39,249 nt of DNA, taken from contig JAJRWN010000009.1 in assembly GCA_024276745.1 (NCBI GenBank), forward strand, positions 1-39,249, read 5' to 3'. Of this stretch, positions 8,491 to 20,105 are shown piece by piece. The notes under the pieces are model-generated. The model had not been told where the DNA came from. It saw nothing but the letters and a program-made list of their open reading frames with translations, and searched no databases. Every line of letters begins with the position of its first letter. The first letter of the stretch is position 1. A program made the translations under genes and the position numbers. Origin of the DNA: Bacteroidota bacterium (GTDB lineage Bacteria; Bacteroidota; Bacteroidia; Chitinophagales; S012-47).

Positions 8491-8808
8491 TTAAGCTTGA
8501 GCGGTAGGGCCTCCGAAATTAAAGGGTATGGGAGGCACCTGGCCTTTGTCGTCAATCTCGCCATGAATTGATTCATATTTTGAAATATTATCGGCCATGG
8601 CCTTCATAAGCCTTTTGGCATGTTGAGGGGTAAGCAAAATACGTGATTTAACTTTTGCTTTCGGAATTCCCGGCATGACTTTAATAAAATCCAATACAAA
8701 TTCAGAATTTGAATGGGTGATTACGGCCAAATTAGAATAAATACCTTCGGCAATATCTTCCGGAAGTTCTATATTAATCTGTTGTTCATTTTTTGGATTA
8801 TCTGCCAT
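8491..8808 (-). CDS. DUF3467 family protein
   Basis: A 105-residue soluble protein of the DUF3467 family. The visible marks are INIELPEDIAEGIYSNLAVI near the N-terminus, HSNSEFVLDFI at about 52-62, and KVKSRILLTPQHAKRLMKAM in the middle, followed by a proline-rich C-terminal tail. No function is established; the fold is small and mixed alpha/beta by composition. The gene follows rpoC by 26 bases and comes before the palindromic terminator, so it is probably the last cistron of the rpo operon. From memory this position next to rpoC is conserved in Bacteroidota, which suggests a role near transcription, but the sequence alone gives no direct evidence. Confidence 0.88.
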   Translation of the reverse strand: MADNPKNEQQINIELPEDIAEGIYSNLAVITHSNSEFVLDFIKVMPGIPKAKVKSRILLTPQHAKRLMKAMADNISKYESIHGEIDDKGQVPPIPFNFGGPTAQA

Positions 8809-8834
8809 AATTGATTATTTTTTAAAAGGTCAAA

Positions 8835-11800
8835 TTATTCAGTAACATCAGGATTTCCCAAAAGCTCTTCTTTTGAATCGGTCACTACTGCTTGGTCATC
8901 AGAGATGCCTTGTAATTTTTGGTATTCCCGAAGGCTACCGACAATCACATTGTTAAATTCAGGCATTCCTGTACCTGCCGGAATAGTATGTCCTACAATT
9001 ACATTTTCTTTCAAACCGGTCAGTTCATCAATTCTGCCGGCAATTGCACTGGTGCTAAGCACTTTGGTCGTTTCCTGGAACGATGCTGCTGATATCCAGC
9101 TTTTGGTTCCAAGCGAAGAACGGGTAATACCTTGCAACATAGGCCTTGAGGTAGCTGGTATAACATTTCTATACTCTACCGGTTTTTTATCAGACCGTTT
9201 TAAGGATGAATTTTCTTCCCTGATTTGTCTTAACGATACGATTTGACCTTCTTTCAAGGTGCTAGAATCTCCTGCATCAGTAATTACTTTCTGATCAAAA
9301 ATACCATCGTTTACTTCAATAAACTCAAATTTATCAACTGCTTCGCCTTCGAGGAAACGGGTATCGCCCGGATCAGTAATCATAACTTTCCTCATCATTT
9401 GCCTTACGAGTACTTCAATATGTTTATCGTTGATTTTCACACCCTGCAAACGATATACTTCCTGAATTTCATTTACAAGATATTCCTGAACGGCAAAGGG
9501 ACCTTTAATACTCAAAATATCGGCCGGTGTAATGGCACCGTCTGTCAATGGCATACCTGCCCGCGCAAAATCATTGTCTTGCACAAGAATATGTTTGGTT
9601 AAAGGGGCCAGATACTTTTTAATTTCACCATCTTTCGATTCAATCAGTATTTCGCGGTTTCCGCGTTTAATACCACCAAATTTCACAACACCGTCAATAG
9701 CAGAAACGACAGCCGGATTAGATGGATTTCTGGCTTCAAACAATTCGGTTACCCTCGGCAAACCACCAGTAATATCTTTGATAGCTCCACTAGATCGTGG
9801 AATTTTTACTAAAATAGTACCGGGCAGTACTTTTGCTTTTTCATCAATATTAATATGAGCACCTACGGGTATATTGTAGGTTTTTGCGATTTCACCGTTG
9901 CTATCGACAATGCTTATTGAAGGCACTTTTTTCTTATCTCTTGATTCGATAATCACTTTTTCACGGTGTCCGGTTTGTTCATCAGATTCTTCTCTGAAAG
10001 TAATTCCTTCAATAATATTTTCAAATATTGTTTTACCGGGTACTTCAGAAATAATGACGGCATTATACGGATCCCAGTTACATATCAAATCTCCTTTTTT
10101 AAGTTTTTTACCTTTAGTGATATGTAAAATAGATCCGTAAGGGATATGATTTGAGTAAAGAACTTTACCGGTTTTAATATCTTTAAAACGGATTTCACCG
10201 GTTCGGCTCAATACTACTTTTTGTTTTTTACCCTCATCATCGGTAAACGGAATCGTTCTGATTTCATCAAATTCTGCAATGGAATCTAATTTAGCTACAT
10301 GCTGAGATTCAGATACAGAGTGCGATGCAATACCACCTACGTGGAAGGTCCGAAGGGTAAGCTGTGTACCCGGTTCACCAATAGATTGAGCGGCAATGAT
10401 TCCAACTGCATCACCTCTTTGAGCAAGTTGATTGTTCGTAAGGTTTACTCCGTAACATTTCACACAAACTCCATGTCTTGATTCGCAGGTAAGCACCGAT
10501 CGTATTTCAATACTTTCGATGGCAGAATCTTCAATTTCATGTGCTATCGGAAGGGTGATTTCTTCACCTGCCCGCACGATTAATGTATCATCTATAGGAC
10601 TAAACACATCATGCAAACTGGCTCTTCCGAGTATTCTTTCGTAAAGTGGTACTACAACATCTTCATTATCTTTCAATGCACTAATTTCAATACCTCTCAG
10701 TGTTTGGCAATCTTCTTCGGTAATCACTACATCATGAGCTACATCTACCAAACGTCTGGTTAAGTAACCGGCATCGGCAGTTTTTAAAGCCGTATCAGCC
10801 AATCCTTTTCTGGCACCGTGTGTAGAGATAAAATATTCAAGTACCGATAGGCCTTCTTTCAAGTTTGATAATATCGGGTTTTCTATAATCTCACCTCCCG
10901 AACTACCGGATTTTCGTGGTTTGGCCATTAGTCCTCTGATACCACCCAATTGCCTGATTTGTTCTTTTGAACCCCGTGCACCGGAATCGAGCATCATATA
11001 CACTGAGTTGAAACCGTCTTTATCTTCGGCAAGTTTTCTGATCAGGTTTTCGGTAATCCGTGTGTTGACACGTGTCCAGATATCGATAATAGCATTGTAT
11101 CGTTCGTTTTGGGTAATCAAACCCATATTGTAGTTATTCCATACTTCATCAACTTCTTCTTGAGCATTATCCAACAAGATAAATTTTTCTTCCGGTATGA
11201 TAAGATCAGAAATATTGAACGAAAGGCCTCCTTTAAATGCCCAGAGAAATCCCATATCTTTAATTTGATCGAGAAAGCTTACTGTGCTTGGAATATCGGT
11301 TTTGTTGATAATGTCTGAAATAACTTCACGCAATGCTTTTTTAGTAAGCAATACATTGATAAAGCCGGCTTTTTCAGGAACAACTTCATTAAACAAAACT
11401 CTACCGGTAGATGTTTCGATAATTTTATCTACCAATTGATCATTTTCATACACCTTTGTTTTAAGGTGTATCATAGCATGTAATGCAAGTTTATTTTCGT
11501 TATAGGCAATAATCACTTCTTCGGGTGAATAGAAATATCCACCTTCACCCATGACTTTATTTTTACCTCTGCTTTTTCGCATTTTAGTAATATAGTAAAG
11601 GCCTAAAACCATATCCTGAGAGGGTAAAGTCATGGGTGTACCATTCTGAGGATTAAGTATGTTGTGAGCCGAAAGCATTAAAGTTTGAGCTTCCAGAATA
11701 GCTGCCTGACTAATGGGAACATGAACAGCCATTTGGTCACCGTCAAAGTCGGCATTGAAACCTGCACAGACCAAAGGGTGAAGCTGAATGGCTTTACCTT

Positions 11801-13169
11801 CTATCAGTTTGGGTTGAAAAGCCTGAATACTTAATCGGTGCAAAGTAGGAGCACGGTTTAGCATAATAGGATGCCCTTTCAATATATTTTCAAGGATATC
11901 CCAAATAACGGCTTCTTTTTTATCTACTAATTTCTTGGCAGATTTTACCGTACGGACAATACCTCTTTCAATCAGTTTCCGGATGATAAAAGGTTTGAAT
12001 AATTCGGCTGCCATATCTTTTGGCAAGCCACATTCATAGAGTTTTAATTTTGGTCCTACGATAATAACCGACCGACCGGAGTAATCAACCCGTTTTCCTA
12101 ATAAGTTTTGACGAAAACGACCTTGTTTACCTTTTAAATTATCACTCAATGATTTTAAGGATCGACCACCTTCGGCTTTAACAGCATTTGATTTTCTGGA
12201 ATTATCAAATAAAGAATCAACCGCTTCCTGAAGCATTCTTTTTTCGTTTCTTAAAATAACTTCAGGGGCTCTGATTTCGAGCAAACGTTTCAAACGGTTG
12301 TTTCTGATAATGACTCTTCGATATAAATCATTTAAATCGGAACTGGCAAAACGGCCTCCGTCCAGAGGAACAAGCGGACGCAGTTCGGGAGGGATAACCG
12401 GAAGATATTTCACAATCATCCACTCGGGTTTGTTTTCAATATGTTTATTGGCTTCTCTAAATGATTCAACTACACGCAAACGCTTTAAAGCTTCAGCTTT
12501 TCTTTGTTGCGAAGTTTCGGTAGCTGCTTTATTTCTTAATTGATATGATAAGGTATCTAAATCAATACGACCCAATAAATCACGAATACCTTCAGCACCC
12601 ATTTTTGCAATAAATTTCTGTGGATCATCATCGTCAAGCATTCGATTGTCTTTGGGCAGGCTTTCCTGAATTTCAAGATATTCTTCTTCAGCCAATAAAT
12701 CCATTTTATTGACACCATCGGCTTCTTTTACTCCCGGTTGAACAACTACATAGCGTTCATAGTAAATAATGGTTTCCAGTTTTTTGGATGACAATCCAAG
12801 CAGATAACCAATTTTGTTTGGTAAAGATTTGAAATACCAAATATGCACAACAGGTACCACCAACTCGATATGCCCCATTCGTTCACGTCTGACTTTTTTT
12901 TCGGTTACTTCAACACCACAACGGTCGCATACGATACCTTTATAACGAATACGTTTATATTTCCCGCAATAACATTCAAAATCTTTGGTCGGTCCAAAAA
13001 TACGTTCACAAAATAAACCGTCCATTTCGGGTTTATAAGTTCTGTAATTAATGGTTTCAGGTTTTTTTACTTCACCATGCGACATTTCCAGAATTGAATC
13101 CGGAGATGCCAGCCGGCTGATAACCCTTTTAAAATCCGAGTTACTTTGTTTGTTTTTTATGAAAGCCAT
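8835..13169 (-). CDS. rpoC: DNA-directed RNA polymerase beta' subunit
   Basis: The largest subunit of RNA polymerase, forming the clamp and half of the active site. At 1444 residues it has normal Bacteroidota length. The N-terminal zinc ribbon uses Cys66, Cys68, Cys81 and Cys84. The catalytic loop [12 protein letters not shown] starts at Asn472, so Asp474, Asp476 and Asp478 hold the active-site magnesium. A second zinc site is visible in EEDCQTL and [11 protein letters not shown], followed by [13 protein letters not shown], the trigger-loop region. It starts with ATG at 13169, 29 bases after rpoB. No split, intein or unusual insertion is apparent. Confidence 0.99.
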   Translation of the reverse strand: MAFIKNKQSNSDFKRVISRLASPDSILEMSHGEVKKPETINYRTYKPEMDGLFCERIFGPTKDFECYCGKYKRIRYKGIVCDRCGVEVTEKKVRRERMGHIELVVPVVHIWYFKSLPNKIGYLLGLSSKKLETIIYYERYVVVQPGVKEADGVNKMDLLAEEEYLEIQESLPKDNRMLDDDDPQKFIAKMGAEGIRDLLGRIDLDTLSYQLRNKAATETSQQRKAEALKRLRVVESFREANKHIENKPEWMIVKYLPVIPPELRPLVPLDGGRFASSDLNDLYRRVIIRNNRLKRLLEIRAPEVILRNEKRMLQEAVDSLFDNSRKSNAVKAEGGRSLKSLSDNLKGKQGRFRQNLLGKRVDYSGRSVIIVGPKLKLYECGLPKDMAAELFKPFIIRKLIERGIVRTVKSAKKLVDKKEAVIWDILENILKGHPIMLNRAPTLHRLSIQAFQPKLIEGKAIQLHPLVCAGFNADFDGDQMAVHVPISQAAILEAQTLMLSAHNILNPQNGTPMTLPSQDMVLGLYYITKMRKSRGKNKVMGEGGYFYSPEEVIIAYNENKLALHAMIHLKTKVYENDQLVDKIIETSTGRVLFNEVVPEKAGFINVLLTKKALREVISDIINKTDIPSTVSFLDQIKDMGFLWAFKGGLSFNISDLIIPEEKFILLDNAQEEVDEVWNNYNMGLITQNERYNAIIDIWTRVNTRITENLIRKLAEDKDGFNSVYMMLDSGARGSKEQIRQLGGIRGLMAKPRKSGSSGGEIIENPILSNLKEGLSVLEYFISTHGARKGLADTALKTADAGYLTRRLVDVAHDVVITEEDCQTLRGIEISALKDNEDVVVPLYERILGRASLHDVFSPIDDTLIVRAGEEITLPIAHEIEDSAIESIEIRSVLTCESRHGVCVKCYGVNLTNNQLAQRGDAVGIIAAQSIGEPGTQLTLRTFHVGGIASHSVSESQHVAKLDSIAEFDEIRTIPFTDDEGKKQKVVLSRTGEIRFKDIKTGKVLYSNHIPYGSILHITKGKKLKKGDLICNWDPYNAVIISEVPGKTIFENIIEGITFREESDEQTGHREKVIIESRDKKKVPSISIVDSNGEIAKTYNIPVGAHINIDEKAKVLPGTILVKIPRSSGAIKDITGGLPRVTELFEARNPSNPAVVSAIDGVVKFGGIKRGNREILIESKDGEIKKYLAPLTKHILVQDNDFARAGMPLTDGAITPADILSIKGPFAVQEYLVNEIQEVYRLQGVKINDKHIEVLVRQMMRKVMITDPGDTRFLEGEAVDKFEFIEVNDGIFDQKVITDAGDSSTLKEGQIVSLRQIREENSSLKRSDKKPVEYRNVIPATSRPMLQGITRSSLGTKSWISAASFQETTKVLSTSAIAGRIDELTGLKENVIVGHTIPAGTGMPEFNNVIVGSLREYQKLQGISDDQAVVTDSKEELLGNPDVTE

Positions 13170-13198
13170 AAAATTTAAGTTCCTGTTTACTATGTGAA

Positions 13199-16100
13199 CT
13201 AATCGAATTTAATATCTATTGCCAAGCCTTTTAGTTCATTCAACAATACGTTAAATGACTCGGGTATTGAAGGTTCGGGCAAAGGATCTCCCTTTACAAT
13301 TGCTTCATAAGCCTTGGCTCTTCCGTAAATGTCATCAGATTTTATCGTCAACATTTCGCGAAGATTATGTGCCGCTCCGTAGGCTTCCAATGCCCATACT
13401 TCCATTTCACCCAGTCGTTGACCACCAAATTGAGCTTTACCACCAAGTGGTTGTTGGGTAATCAGTGAATAAGGTCCTATTGAACGCGCGTGCATTTTAT
13501 CATCTACCATGTGTGCCAATTTAATAATGTAAATGATACCAACAGTAGCGGGTTGATGGAATTTTTCACCGGTTTCACCATCATACAGATAGGTTCTGCC
13601 AAATTCGGGTAAACCGGCTTTTTTTATTTCCGCACCTATTTCTTCGAGCGATGCACCGTCAAATATTGGAGTAGCATATTTTACACCTAGTTTCTGACCT
13701 GCCCAGCCTAAAACGGTTTCGTAGATTTGCCCGAGATTCATTCTCGAAGGCACGCCTAAGGGATTCAAAACAATATCAACCGGTGTTCCGTCTTCCAAAA
13801 AAGGCATATCTTCATCGCGTACCACTCTGGATATGATACCCTTGTTTCCGTGACGCCCGGCAATTTTATCGCCTACTTTCAGTTTTCGTTTCTGAGCAAT
13901 ATATACTTTGGCAAGTTTCAATACACCAGCAGGTAGTTCATCACCTATGCTAATATTGAATTTCTCTCTTTTATATCGTCCGATTTCTTCATTTCCTTTG
14001 AGCTTATAATTGTGCAATAATTTTTTTATTAACTGATTATTCCCAGGAGAAGAAGTCCAATCATCAGATTTTAAATTTTGATAATCGAGTCTGGCATCAG
14101 AGAGTACTTTTAGTGTAAGTTTTGTGCCCTTGGGAACAATTTCCTCGTTGTAAATGGTAAAAATTCCTTTGGTTACTTTATTTCTTACAATAGCTGCAAT
14201 CTTTTGGACTAATATGCCTCTAAGATTTTCAAGTGCTTGCAGATGATTTTTCTCTAGTTTTTCAAGTGCCAGTTTTTCACGTTGTTTGCTCAATTTGTCT
14301 TTCCTTGCACGAGCAAACAATTGTTTGTTTATTACAACGCCTTTTGTCGAAGGAGATACTCTCAATGAGGCGTCTTTTACATCACCGGCTTTATCTCCAA
14401 AAATAGCACGCAATAATTTTTCTTCTGGGGTTGGATCCGATTCTCCTTTTGGTGTAATTTTTCCAATCAGAATATCGCCTTCTTTTATATTGGCACCTAT
14501 TCTAATGATTCCATTTTCATCCAAATCTTTTGTTGCTTCTTCGCTAACATTAGGAATATCGGAGGTTAGTTCTTCTTCACCAAGTTTGGTATCTCTGACC
14601 TGTAAATCATATTCTGAAATATAAATAGAGGTAAAGACATCTTCACGAGCAATTCTTTCAGAAATCACAACAGCGTCTTCATAGTTATATCCTTTCCAGG
14701 GCATGAAGGCAACTTTCAGGTTTCGACCGAGCGCCAATTCACCATTTTGTGTGGCAAATCCTTCACACAGTACTTGTCCCGGTTCAACCTTATCGCCTTT
14801 CTTTACAATCGGTTTCAGATTGATACAAGTACTTTGATTCGTTCTTCTAAACTTGGTCAGTTTATATACTTTCCGGTCTTCTTCAAAAGATACAAGCCGG
14901 TCTTCTTCGCTCCGGTTGTAACGAATAATAATTTCGTTTGCATCGACATATTCAACTACACCATGTCCTTCTGAATTAATCAATGTTCTCGAATCGCGAG
15001 CTACTCTTGCTTCGAGCCCGGTACCTACAATAGGTGCTTCAGGTCGCATCAGCGGTACGCTTTGACGTTGCATATTAGATCCCATAAGGGCTCTGTTAGC
15101 ATCGTCATGCTCGAGGAAAGTGATTAAAGAGGCCGAAACACCAACAATTTGATTGGGTGCCACATCCATATATTCGATAGAATCAGGTGTTAAAATGGGT
15201 AAGTCACCATGATTCCGGCATTTTACCCTTTTATTCAGAAAAACACCATGATTATCAATCGGTGCATTGGATTGTGCAATGGTTTTATCATCTTCATCAG
15301 CTGCCGACAGATAATCAACGGCAGCGTTCATATCCACATTGCCGTTTACTACTTTCCGGTATGGGGTAACGATAAAGCCCATTCTGTTAATCTGAGCATG
15401 TACACACAGGGTTGAAATCAACCCGATGTTTGGTCCTTCAGGCGTTTCAATAGTACATAATCGTCCGTAGTGTGAATAGTGTACGTCTCGAACTTCAAAA
15501 CCTGCTCTTTCGCGGGATAATCCACCAGGACCCAAAGCTGAAATTCTTCTTTTATGTGCAATTTCGGCCAATGGATTGGTTTGATCCAGGAATTGAGACA
15601 ACTGGCTTGTACCGAAGAATGAATTGATAACAGATGATAAAGTACGTGCATTAATCAGGTCGATTGGAGTAAATACTTCGTTATCGCGAACATTCATTCT
15701 TTCCCTGATGGTTCTGGCCATGCGGGCAAGACCTACACCAAATTGAGAATAGAGTTGTTCGCCAACTGTTCTTACTCTACGATTACTTAAATGATCGATA
15801 TCATCAATTTCTGCTTTTTGATTGGTTAATTCAACCAAATATTTTACGATAGCAATAATGTCATTTTTGGTAAGTATTCTGACATCAATTTGAGTATCGT
15901 GTTCAAGTTTTCTGTTGATTTTGTATCGGCCTACTTCTCCAAGGTCGTAGCGTTTATCAGAGAAGAATAATTTTTCAATAATGCCACGTGCCGTTTCCTC
16001 ATCGGGTGGATCGGTGCCACGCAATTGGCGATAGATATATTTTACAGCTTCAATTTCAGAATTGGAACTGTCTTTTTGAAGGGTATTATAGATAATACCA

Positions 16101-17017
16101 TAATCAACGCCCAGTCCTTCTTTTTGCAGTATAATTTCTTTTACATCGGTGTCAAGGATGGCTTGAATATTATCGGCATCAAGCTCGATATTACGATCAA
16201 GAATAACTTCATTTCGTTCGATGGATACAACTTCACCGGTATCTTCATCTACAAAATCTTCAATCCAGGTTTTTAATACCCGGGCAGCCATTTTACGACC
16301 GATGCATTTTTTAAGTTGGGTTTTGTTTACTTTAACCTTATCAGCCAAATTAAAAATACTGAGGATATCTTTATCGGCTGTGTAGCCAATGGCTCTGAGT
16401 AGTGTGGTAACCGGAAATTTTTTCTTCCGGTCGATATACACATACATTACATTGTTGATATCGGTAGCAAATTCCATCCATGCACCTTTAAAAGGAATGA
16501 TTCGTGCAGAATAGATTTTGGTACCGTTCGGATGAAAGCTTTGACCGAAGAAGACACCCGGAGAACGATGTAATTGAGACACAATAACTCTTTCAGCTCC
16601 ATTGATTACAAAAGAGCCTTTAGGGGTCATATACGGTATATTGCCCAGGAAAACGTCTTGAACGATTGTTTCGAAATCAACATGTTCCGGATCATTACAA
16701 GAAAGTTTCAGTTTAGCTTTTAAAGGTACAGCATAAGTAAGGCCTCTTCCAATACATTCTTCGAGTGTATAACGGGGTGGGTCTATAAAATAATCCAAAA
16801 ATTCGAGCACGAAGATATTACGTGTATCGGAGATTGGAAAATTTTCGGTAAATACCTTATAAAGTCCTTCATTTTGCCGGTTTTCAGGTGTAGTTTCTAA
16901 TTGAAAAAAGTCCTGAAACGACTTTAATTGAATTTCAAGTAAATCGGGATAGTCAATGGTTCGTTTGATCTTACCAAAGTTGATCCTGGCATGTTCGCCA
17001 GATGTATTATTTACCAT
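13199..17017 (-). CDS. rpoB: DNA-directed RNA polymerase beta subunit
   Basis: The second-largest RNA polymerase subunit, 1272 residues, full length. The rifampicin region reads [20 protein letters not shown] and onward. Asp478, His488 and Ser493 correspond to E. coli Asp516, His526 and Ser531, all the sensitive residues, so no target-site resistance is visible. [23 protein letters not shown]-type residues around [14 protein letters not shown], and [19 protein letters not shown] near the C-terminus confirm completeness. It starts with ATG at 17017, 94 bases after rplL; that gap begins with an attenuator-like hairpin that may lower expression relative to the ribosomal genes. Confidence 0.99.
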   Translation of the reverse strand: MVNNTSGEHARINFGKIKRTIDYPDLLEIQLKSFQDFFQLETTPENRQNEGLYKVFTENFPISDTRNIFVLEFLDYFIDPPRYTLEECIGRGLTYAVPLKAKLKLSCNDPEHVDFETIVQDVFLGNIPYMTPKGSFVINGAERVIVSQLHRSPGVFFGQSFHPNGTKIYSARIIPFKGAWMEFATDINNVMYVYIDRKKKFPVTTLLRAIGYTADKDILSIFNLADKVKVNKTQLKKCIGRKMAARVLKTWIEDFVDEDTGEVVSIERNEVILDRNIELDADNIQAILDTDVKEIILQKEGLGVDYGIIYNTLQKDSSNSEIEAVKYIYRQLRGTDPPDEETARGIIEKLFFSDKRYDLGEVGRYKINRKLEHDTQIDVRILTKNDIIAIVKYLVELTNQKAEIDDIDHLSNRRVRTVGEQLYSQFGVGLARMARTIRERMNVRDNEVFTPIDLINARTLSSVINSFFGTSQLSQFLDQTNPLAEIAHKRRISALGPGGLSRERAGFEVRDVHYSHYGRLCTIETPEGPNIGLISTLCVHAQINRMGFIVTPYRKVVNGNVDMNAAVDYLSAADEDDKTIAQSNAPIDNHGVFLNKRVKCRNHGDLPILTPDSIEYMDVAPNQIVGVSASLITFLEHDDANRALMGSNMQRQSVPLMRPEAPIVGTGLEARVARDSRTLINSEGHGVVEYVDANEIIIRYNRSEEDRLVSFEEDRKVYKLTKFRRTNQSTCINLKPIVKKGDKVEPGQVLCEGFATQNGELALGRNLKVAFMPWKGYNYEDAVVISERIAREDVFTSIYISEYDLQVRDTKLGEEELTSDIPNVSEEATKDLDENGIIRIGANIKEGDILIGKITPKGESDPTPEEKLLRAIFGDKAGDVKDASLRVSPSTKGVVINKQLFARARKDKLSKQREKLALEKLEKNHLQALENLRGILVQKIAAIVRNKVTKGIFTIYNEEIVPKGTKLTLKVLSDARLDYQNLKSDDWTSSPGNNQLIKKLLHNYKLKGNEEIGRYKREKFNISIGDELPAGVLKLAKVYIAQKRKLKVGDKIAGRHGNKGIISRVVRDEDMPFLEDGTPVDIVLNPLGVPSRMNLGQIYETVLGWAGQKLGVKYATPIFDGASLEEIGAEIKKAGLPEFGRTYLYDGETGEKFHQPATVGIIYIIKLAHMVDDKMHARSIGPYSLITQQPLGGKAQFGGQRLGEMEVWALEAYGAAHNLREMLTIKSDDIYGRAKAYEAIVKGDPLPEPSIPESFNVLLNELKGLAIDIKFD

Positions 17018-17082
17018 AAACGAATGAACTTTTATAAATAAAAAAAATTATCAGGCATCAGCAGGGTATACTGTGGCCTAAT

Positions 17083-17127
17083 AAAAAACCATCAAAGTAG
17101 AATTGCAACAATTAGTGCAATTCTACT
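17083..17127 (-). terminator. rplL-rpoB attenuator-like hairpin
   Basis: Perfect 12-bp arms lie at 17116-17127 and 17096-17107 with an 8-base loop that contains the rplL stop codon. Downstream on the minus strand are TTT and then, eight bases on, TTTTTT at 17083-17088. In E. coli a partial terminator occupies the same rplL-rpoB junction and reduces rpo transcription. By position and form this is probably the same kind of element. Confidence 0.6.
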
Positions 17128-17486
17128 TCGGCACCGGCTTCTTCAAGCTTGGTTTTAAGTGCTTCTGCTTCGTCTTTCGATACTGCTTCCTTAATTGCTT
17201 TTGGTGCTGCATCTACTAAGCCTTTAGCTTCTTTCAAGCCCAATCCGGTTAGTTCTTTAACCAGTTTTACAACTGAAAGTTTTTGACCGCCTGCTGCTTT
17301 AAGAATTACATCAAATTCTGTTTGTTCTTCAGCAGCACTACCTGCATCAGCACCACCGGCAACCATAACCGGAGCAGCTGCTGCTGGTTCAATACCATAT
17401 TCATCTTTCAGAATTTGGGCTAATTCGCTCACCTCTTTTACACTTAAGTTTACCAATTGATCTGCAAATGTTTTTAAATCCGCCAT
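17112..17486 (-). CDS. rplL: ribosomal protein bL12 (L7/L12)
   Basis: The multi-copy stalk protein of the 50S subunit that recruits translational GTPases. The 124 residues show an N-terminal dimerisation helix region ([21 protein letters not shown]), an alanine- and glycine-rich hinge at about 33-55, and the globular C-terminal domain with [18 protein letters not shown] and [12 protein letters not shown], the factor-binding surface. It starts with ATG at 17486, 27 bases after rplJ, its binding partner. Its last codons form part of a hairpin before rpoB. Confidence 0.98.
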   Translation of the reverse strand: MADLKTFADQLVNLSVKEVSELAQILKDEYGIEPAAAAPVMVAGGADAGSAAEEQTEFDVILKAAGGQKLSVVKLVKELTGLGLKEAKGLVDAAPKAIKEAVSKDEAEALKTKLEEAGAEVELH

Positions 17487-17513
17487 TTTATCCTAGTTTT
17501 TAATAATTAGCAA

Positions 17514-18035
17514 TTAATCTTGTTTTTCGCTTAATGTTTTCAGTATTCCACTCAGGTTTCTACCCGGTGTTTGTAATGCATTTATCAAGTTATTAATAGG
17601 TGATTGTAACATACTGATGATTTCACCTATTAATTCTTCTTTCGATTTTAAGTTTGCCAGTAAATCCAAATTTTCGTCACCGACATATACATCTGAATCT
17701 ATGTAAGCCGCTTTTAAAATTGGTTTTTCATTTTTCTTTCTAAAATCTTTAATGATTTTTGCCGGTGCATTGGATACTTCTGTAAAGAATATTGCACTTT
17801 GACCTTTTAGTGATTCGTAAATTGCTGAATAATCACCTTTAGCTTCGTCAAGGGCACGTTTTATTAAAGTGTTTTTAGCTACTTTATAAACAATCCCTTC
17901 TTTATGCATTTTTCTTCTCAGGCTGTTGACTTGGGCAACTGTGAGTTCAGAAGAATCGGCCAAATAAAAATGTGTGGTTTGTTCAAACCTGTCTTTTAAA
18001 TCGGCTACTATAATTTTCTTTTCTTCCAGGTTCAT
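17514..18035 (-). CDS. rplJ: ribosomal protein uL10
   Basis: The stalk base protein that binds 23S rRNA and carries the bL12 dimers. At 173 residues it is of normal length. The N-terminal rRNA-binding domain contains LRRKMHKEGIVYKVAKNTL, typical of the family, and the C-terminal helix that binds bL12 is present as the ISMLQSPINNLINAL and GRNLSGILKTL segment. It starts with ATG at 18035. Only 18 bases separate it from rplA, so there is no room for the long autoregulated L10 leader known from enterobacteria; regulation must differ. Confidence 0.98.
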   Translation of the reverse strand: MNLEEKKIIVADLKDRFEQTTHFYLADSSELTVAQVNSLRRKMHKEGIVYKVAKNTLIKRALDEAKGDYSAIYESLKGQSAIFFTEVSNAPAKIIKDFRKKNEKPILKAAYIDSDVYVGDENLDLLANLKSKEELIGEIISMLQSPINNLINALQTPGRNLSGILKTLSEKQD

Positions 18036-18053
18036 TTCCCGTTAATTTGCTGG

Positions 18054-18740
18054 TTAATATAATTTTGAATCAATAGCAATACCGGGGCTCATGGTTGATG
18101 CCATGTGTACCGATTTGAAATAAATACCTTTAGCAGTGCTGGGTTTCATTTTCACCAATATTTGCAAGAGTGCTTCTGCATTTTCTTCAATTTGCTCTGC
18201 TGTAAAAGAAACACGGCCTATTGAAGAATGAATAATTCCGTATTTATCTACTCTGAAAGATACTTTTCCTTTTTTTACTTCCATTACTGCATTGGCAACA
18301 TCTGCTGTTACCGTACCTACTTTTGGATTAGGCATTAAGTTTCGAGGGCCTAATATTCGACCAAGTTTAGCTACCTGCCCCATTACATCAGGCGTTGCAA
18401 TAACCACGTCAACATCGGTCCAACCGCCTTGAACTTTATCAATCATATCTTGTAATCCGACAAAATCAGCACCTGCTTCTTTTGCTTCTTTTTCTTTGTC
18501 GTTATTACAAAAAACCAAAACGGTTTTTGATTTTCCGGAGCCGTTAGGTAAACTTACAGAACCTCTTAAAGCCTGATCGGCTTTACGTGGGTCTATGCCT
18601 AATCTAACATGTAAATCAACAGATGCATCGAAATTGGCGGTATTGACTTGTTTAACCAAATGAGCGGCTTCGGCAAGCAAATACAATTTGCCTTTTTCAA
18701 TTTTTTCTGATACTTTTTTTCTTTTTTTAGAAATCTGCAC
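18054..18740 (-). CDS. rplA: ribosomal protein uL1
   Basis: The L1 stalk protein, which binds 23S rRNA near the E site and often represses its own operon. The 228 residues start QISKKRKKVSEKIEKG, with an FDASVDLHVRLGIDPRKADQ segment and the conserved LGPRNLMPNPKVGTVT loop in domain II. The start codon is GTG at 18740. A TGA lies in frame two codons upstream and no suitable ATG follows nearby, so this start is forced. It follows rplK by 28 bases. Confidence 0.98.
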   Translation of the reverse strand: MQISKKRKKVSEKIEKGKLYLLAEAAHLVKQVNTANFDASVDLHVRLGIDPRKADQALRGSVSLPNGSGKSKTVLVFCNNDKEKEAKEAGADFVGLQDMIDKVQGGWTDVDVVIATPDVMGQVAKLGRILGPRNLMPNPKVGTVTADVANAVMEVKKGKVSFRVDKYGIIHSSIGRVSFTAEQIEENAEALLQILVKMKPSTAKGIYFKSVHMASTMSPGIAIDSKLY

Positions 18741-18768
18741 GGTTCAATTCATTTTCAATTCTATGAAA

Positions 18769-19212
18769 TTATTCTTCCCAGGGGGCTTTACCTTTTACCA
18801 ATAAACCCATACTTCGGGCAGTACCTGCAACCATTTTCATGGCTGATTCTATTGTAAAGGCATTAAGATCCACCATTTTTTCTTCTGCTATTTCTTTTAC
18901 CGCATCCCAGCTAACTTTTCCTACTTTATCGCGGTTTGATTCGGCCGATCCTTTTTTAATATGTGCTTTTTCCATCAGCAATACTGCTGCAGGTGGTGTT
19001 TTAATAATAAAATCAAATGATTTGTCTTTATATACGGTAATCACCACGGGTAATACTTTACCCATTCTGTCTTGTGTACGGGCATTAAATTGCTTGGTAA
19101 AATCCATAATATTTACTCCTTTTGCTCCTAAAGCAGGACCAATAGGAGGTGCCGGATTTGCTTGTCCACCACGTATTTGCAATTTAATGTATCCTTCTAT
19201 AACCTTTGCCAT
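18769..19212 (-). CDS. rplK: ribosomal protein uL11
   Basis: Part of the GTPase-associated centre of the 50S subunit. The 147 residues begin [20 protein letters not shown] with the proline-containing [19 protein letters not shown] motif. That is the N-terminal domain that contacts thiopeptides and factors. The C-terminal rRNA-binding domain ends [20 protein letters not shown] at 19212 follows the nusG stop by four bases, so the two are very likely coupled. Confidence 0.98.
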   Translation of the reverse strand: MAKVIEGYIKLQIRGGQANPAPPIGPALGAKGVNIMDFTKQFNARTQDRMGKVLPVVITVYKDKSFDFIIKTPPAAVLLMEKAHIKKGSAESNRDKVGKVSWDAVKEIAEEKMVDLNAFTIESAMKMVAGTARSMGLLVKGKAPWEE

Positions 19213-19216
19213 GTTG

Positions 19217-19795
19217 TTATGCTTGTTTTTCCACTTGCATGAAATTTAATTCAACGGGTGTCTTCCGTCCGAAAATCTTTACAATTACTTTTAGTTTTTT
19301 CTTTTCTTCATAAACCTGTTCGATATTTCCAAAGAAATCATTGAAAGGTCCGTCAATAATTTTTATTGTTTCGCCTACAATGAAAGGTTCATTCATTCTT
19401 TCACCCATTTCACTCATCTCGTCAACCTTACCTAATATCCTGTTTACTTCAGATTTTCTAAGTGGTACAGGATTATTATTGCCTAAAAAATTGATTACAC
19501 CATTTGTACTTCTAATCATTTGAAGCATTTCACCGGTAAATTTTTCTGGTTTAACTTCCAATAAAATATATCCGGGAAAGAAATTACGTTCTTGTATTAC
19601 TTTTTTCCCTTTTCTGATTTTATATACTTTTTCAGTAGGAATCAATACCTGGATGACAGCATTCTTCCAACCGGCACGTTCAATCTCCAGTTCAATTTGA
19701 TCTTTGAGTTTTCTTTCTTTGCCGCTGATCACCCTGATAACATACCATTTGGTGTCCTGTTGCTGCTCAATATCTAATGCATCCTTATCGGCCAT
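19217..19795 (-). CDS. nusG: transcription termination/antitermination factor NusG
   Basis: Binds the RNA polymerase clamp and links it to Rho or the ribosome. With the start at ATG 19795 it has 192 residues: an acidic tail [13 protein letters not shown], the NGN domain from [15 protein letters not shown] to about residue 115, and a C-terminal KOW domain with [18 protein letters not shown]. The frame stays open 17 codons further upstream, but that would overlap secE and precede the family start, and the chosen ATG lies four bases after the secE stop. Order secE-nusG-rplK is the general bacterial one. Confidence 0.97.
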   Translation of the reverse strand: MADKDALDIEQQQDTKWYVIRVISGKERKLKDQIELEIERAGWKNAVIQVLIPTEKVYKIRKGKKVIQERNFFPGYILLEVKPEKFTGEMLQMIRSTNGVINFLGNNNPVPLRKSEVNRILGKVDEMSEMGERMNEPFIVGETIKIIDGPFNDFFGNIEQVYEEKKKLKVIVKIFGRKTPVELNFMQVEKQA

Positions 19796-19799
19796 AATA

Positions 19800-19991
19800 T
19801 TATATTGCGTTGTAGTAAATTTCCATAACGTTACGTGAAGCAACATCCATTAGCAAAATCATAATGGCAATAAGTACTGAAGCCACCAAAACAACAATAG
19901 CACTATTTTGCAACTCGGCCCATGTAGGCCAGGTTACTTTATACCTGAGTTCTTGATAAGCTTCTTTTAAGTAAGCGATAATCCGGTTCAT
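19800..19991 (-). CDS. secE: preprotein translocase subunit SecE
   Basis: The small essential subunit that clamps SecY in the inner membrane. The 63 residues are the short one-helix form: an amphipathic N-terminal helix with YLKEAYQELRYKVTWPTWAE, in which KVTWPTW is the family signature, and one membrane helix at about 30-50. ATG at 19991 lies only 17 bases after the 3' end of tRNA-Trp, so trimming of that tRNA would leave a very short leader on this mRNA. Confidence 0.96.
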   Translation of the reverse strand: MNRIIAYLKEAYQELRYKVTWPTWAELQNSAIVVLVASVLIAIMILLMDVASRNVMEIYYNAI

Positions 19992-20008
19992 AATAAAAAT
20001 ACTAAAAG

Positions 20009-20081
20009 CACGGGTGGAGAGAGTCGAACTCCCAACCTACGGTTTTGGAGACCGTTGCTCTGCCAATTGAGCTACACCCGT
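20009..20081 (-). tRNA. tRNA-Trp(CCA)
   Basis: The cloverleaf folds with acceptor ACGGGTG and CACCCGT, anticodon stem ACGGT and ACCGT around loop CTCCAAA, giving anticodon CCA, and discriminator G as expected for Trp. No 3' CCA is encoded. It sits between tuf and secE on the same strand with gaps of 24 and 17 bases. Confidence 0.97.
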
Positions 20082-20105
20082 TCTTCCTGTTATAAATCAG
20101 CCAGT

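Noticed and set aside
13199-17017. Rifampicin resistance in rpoB
   Set aside because: The residues equal to E. coli Asp516, His526 and Ser531 are all the sensitive type.
18839-19249. A 136-codon plus-strand frame over rplK
   Set aside because: Antisense to a clear ribosomal protein gene; no domain and no promoter or start signal.
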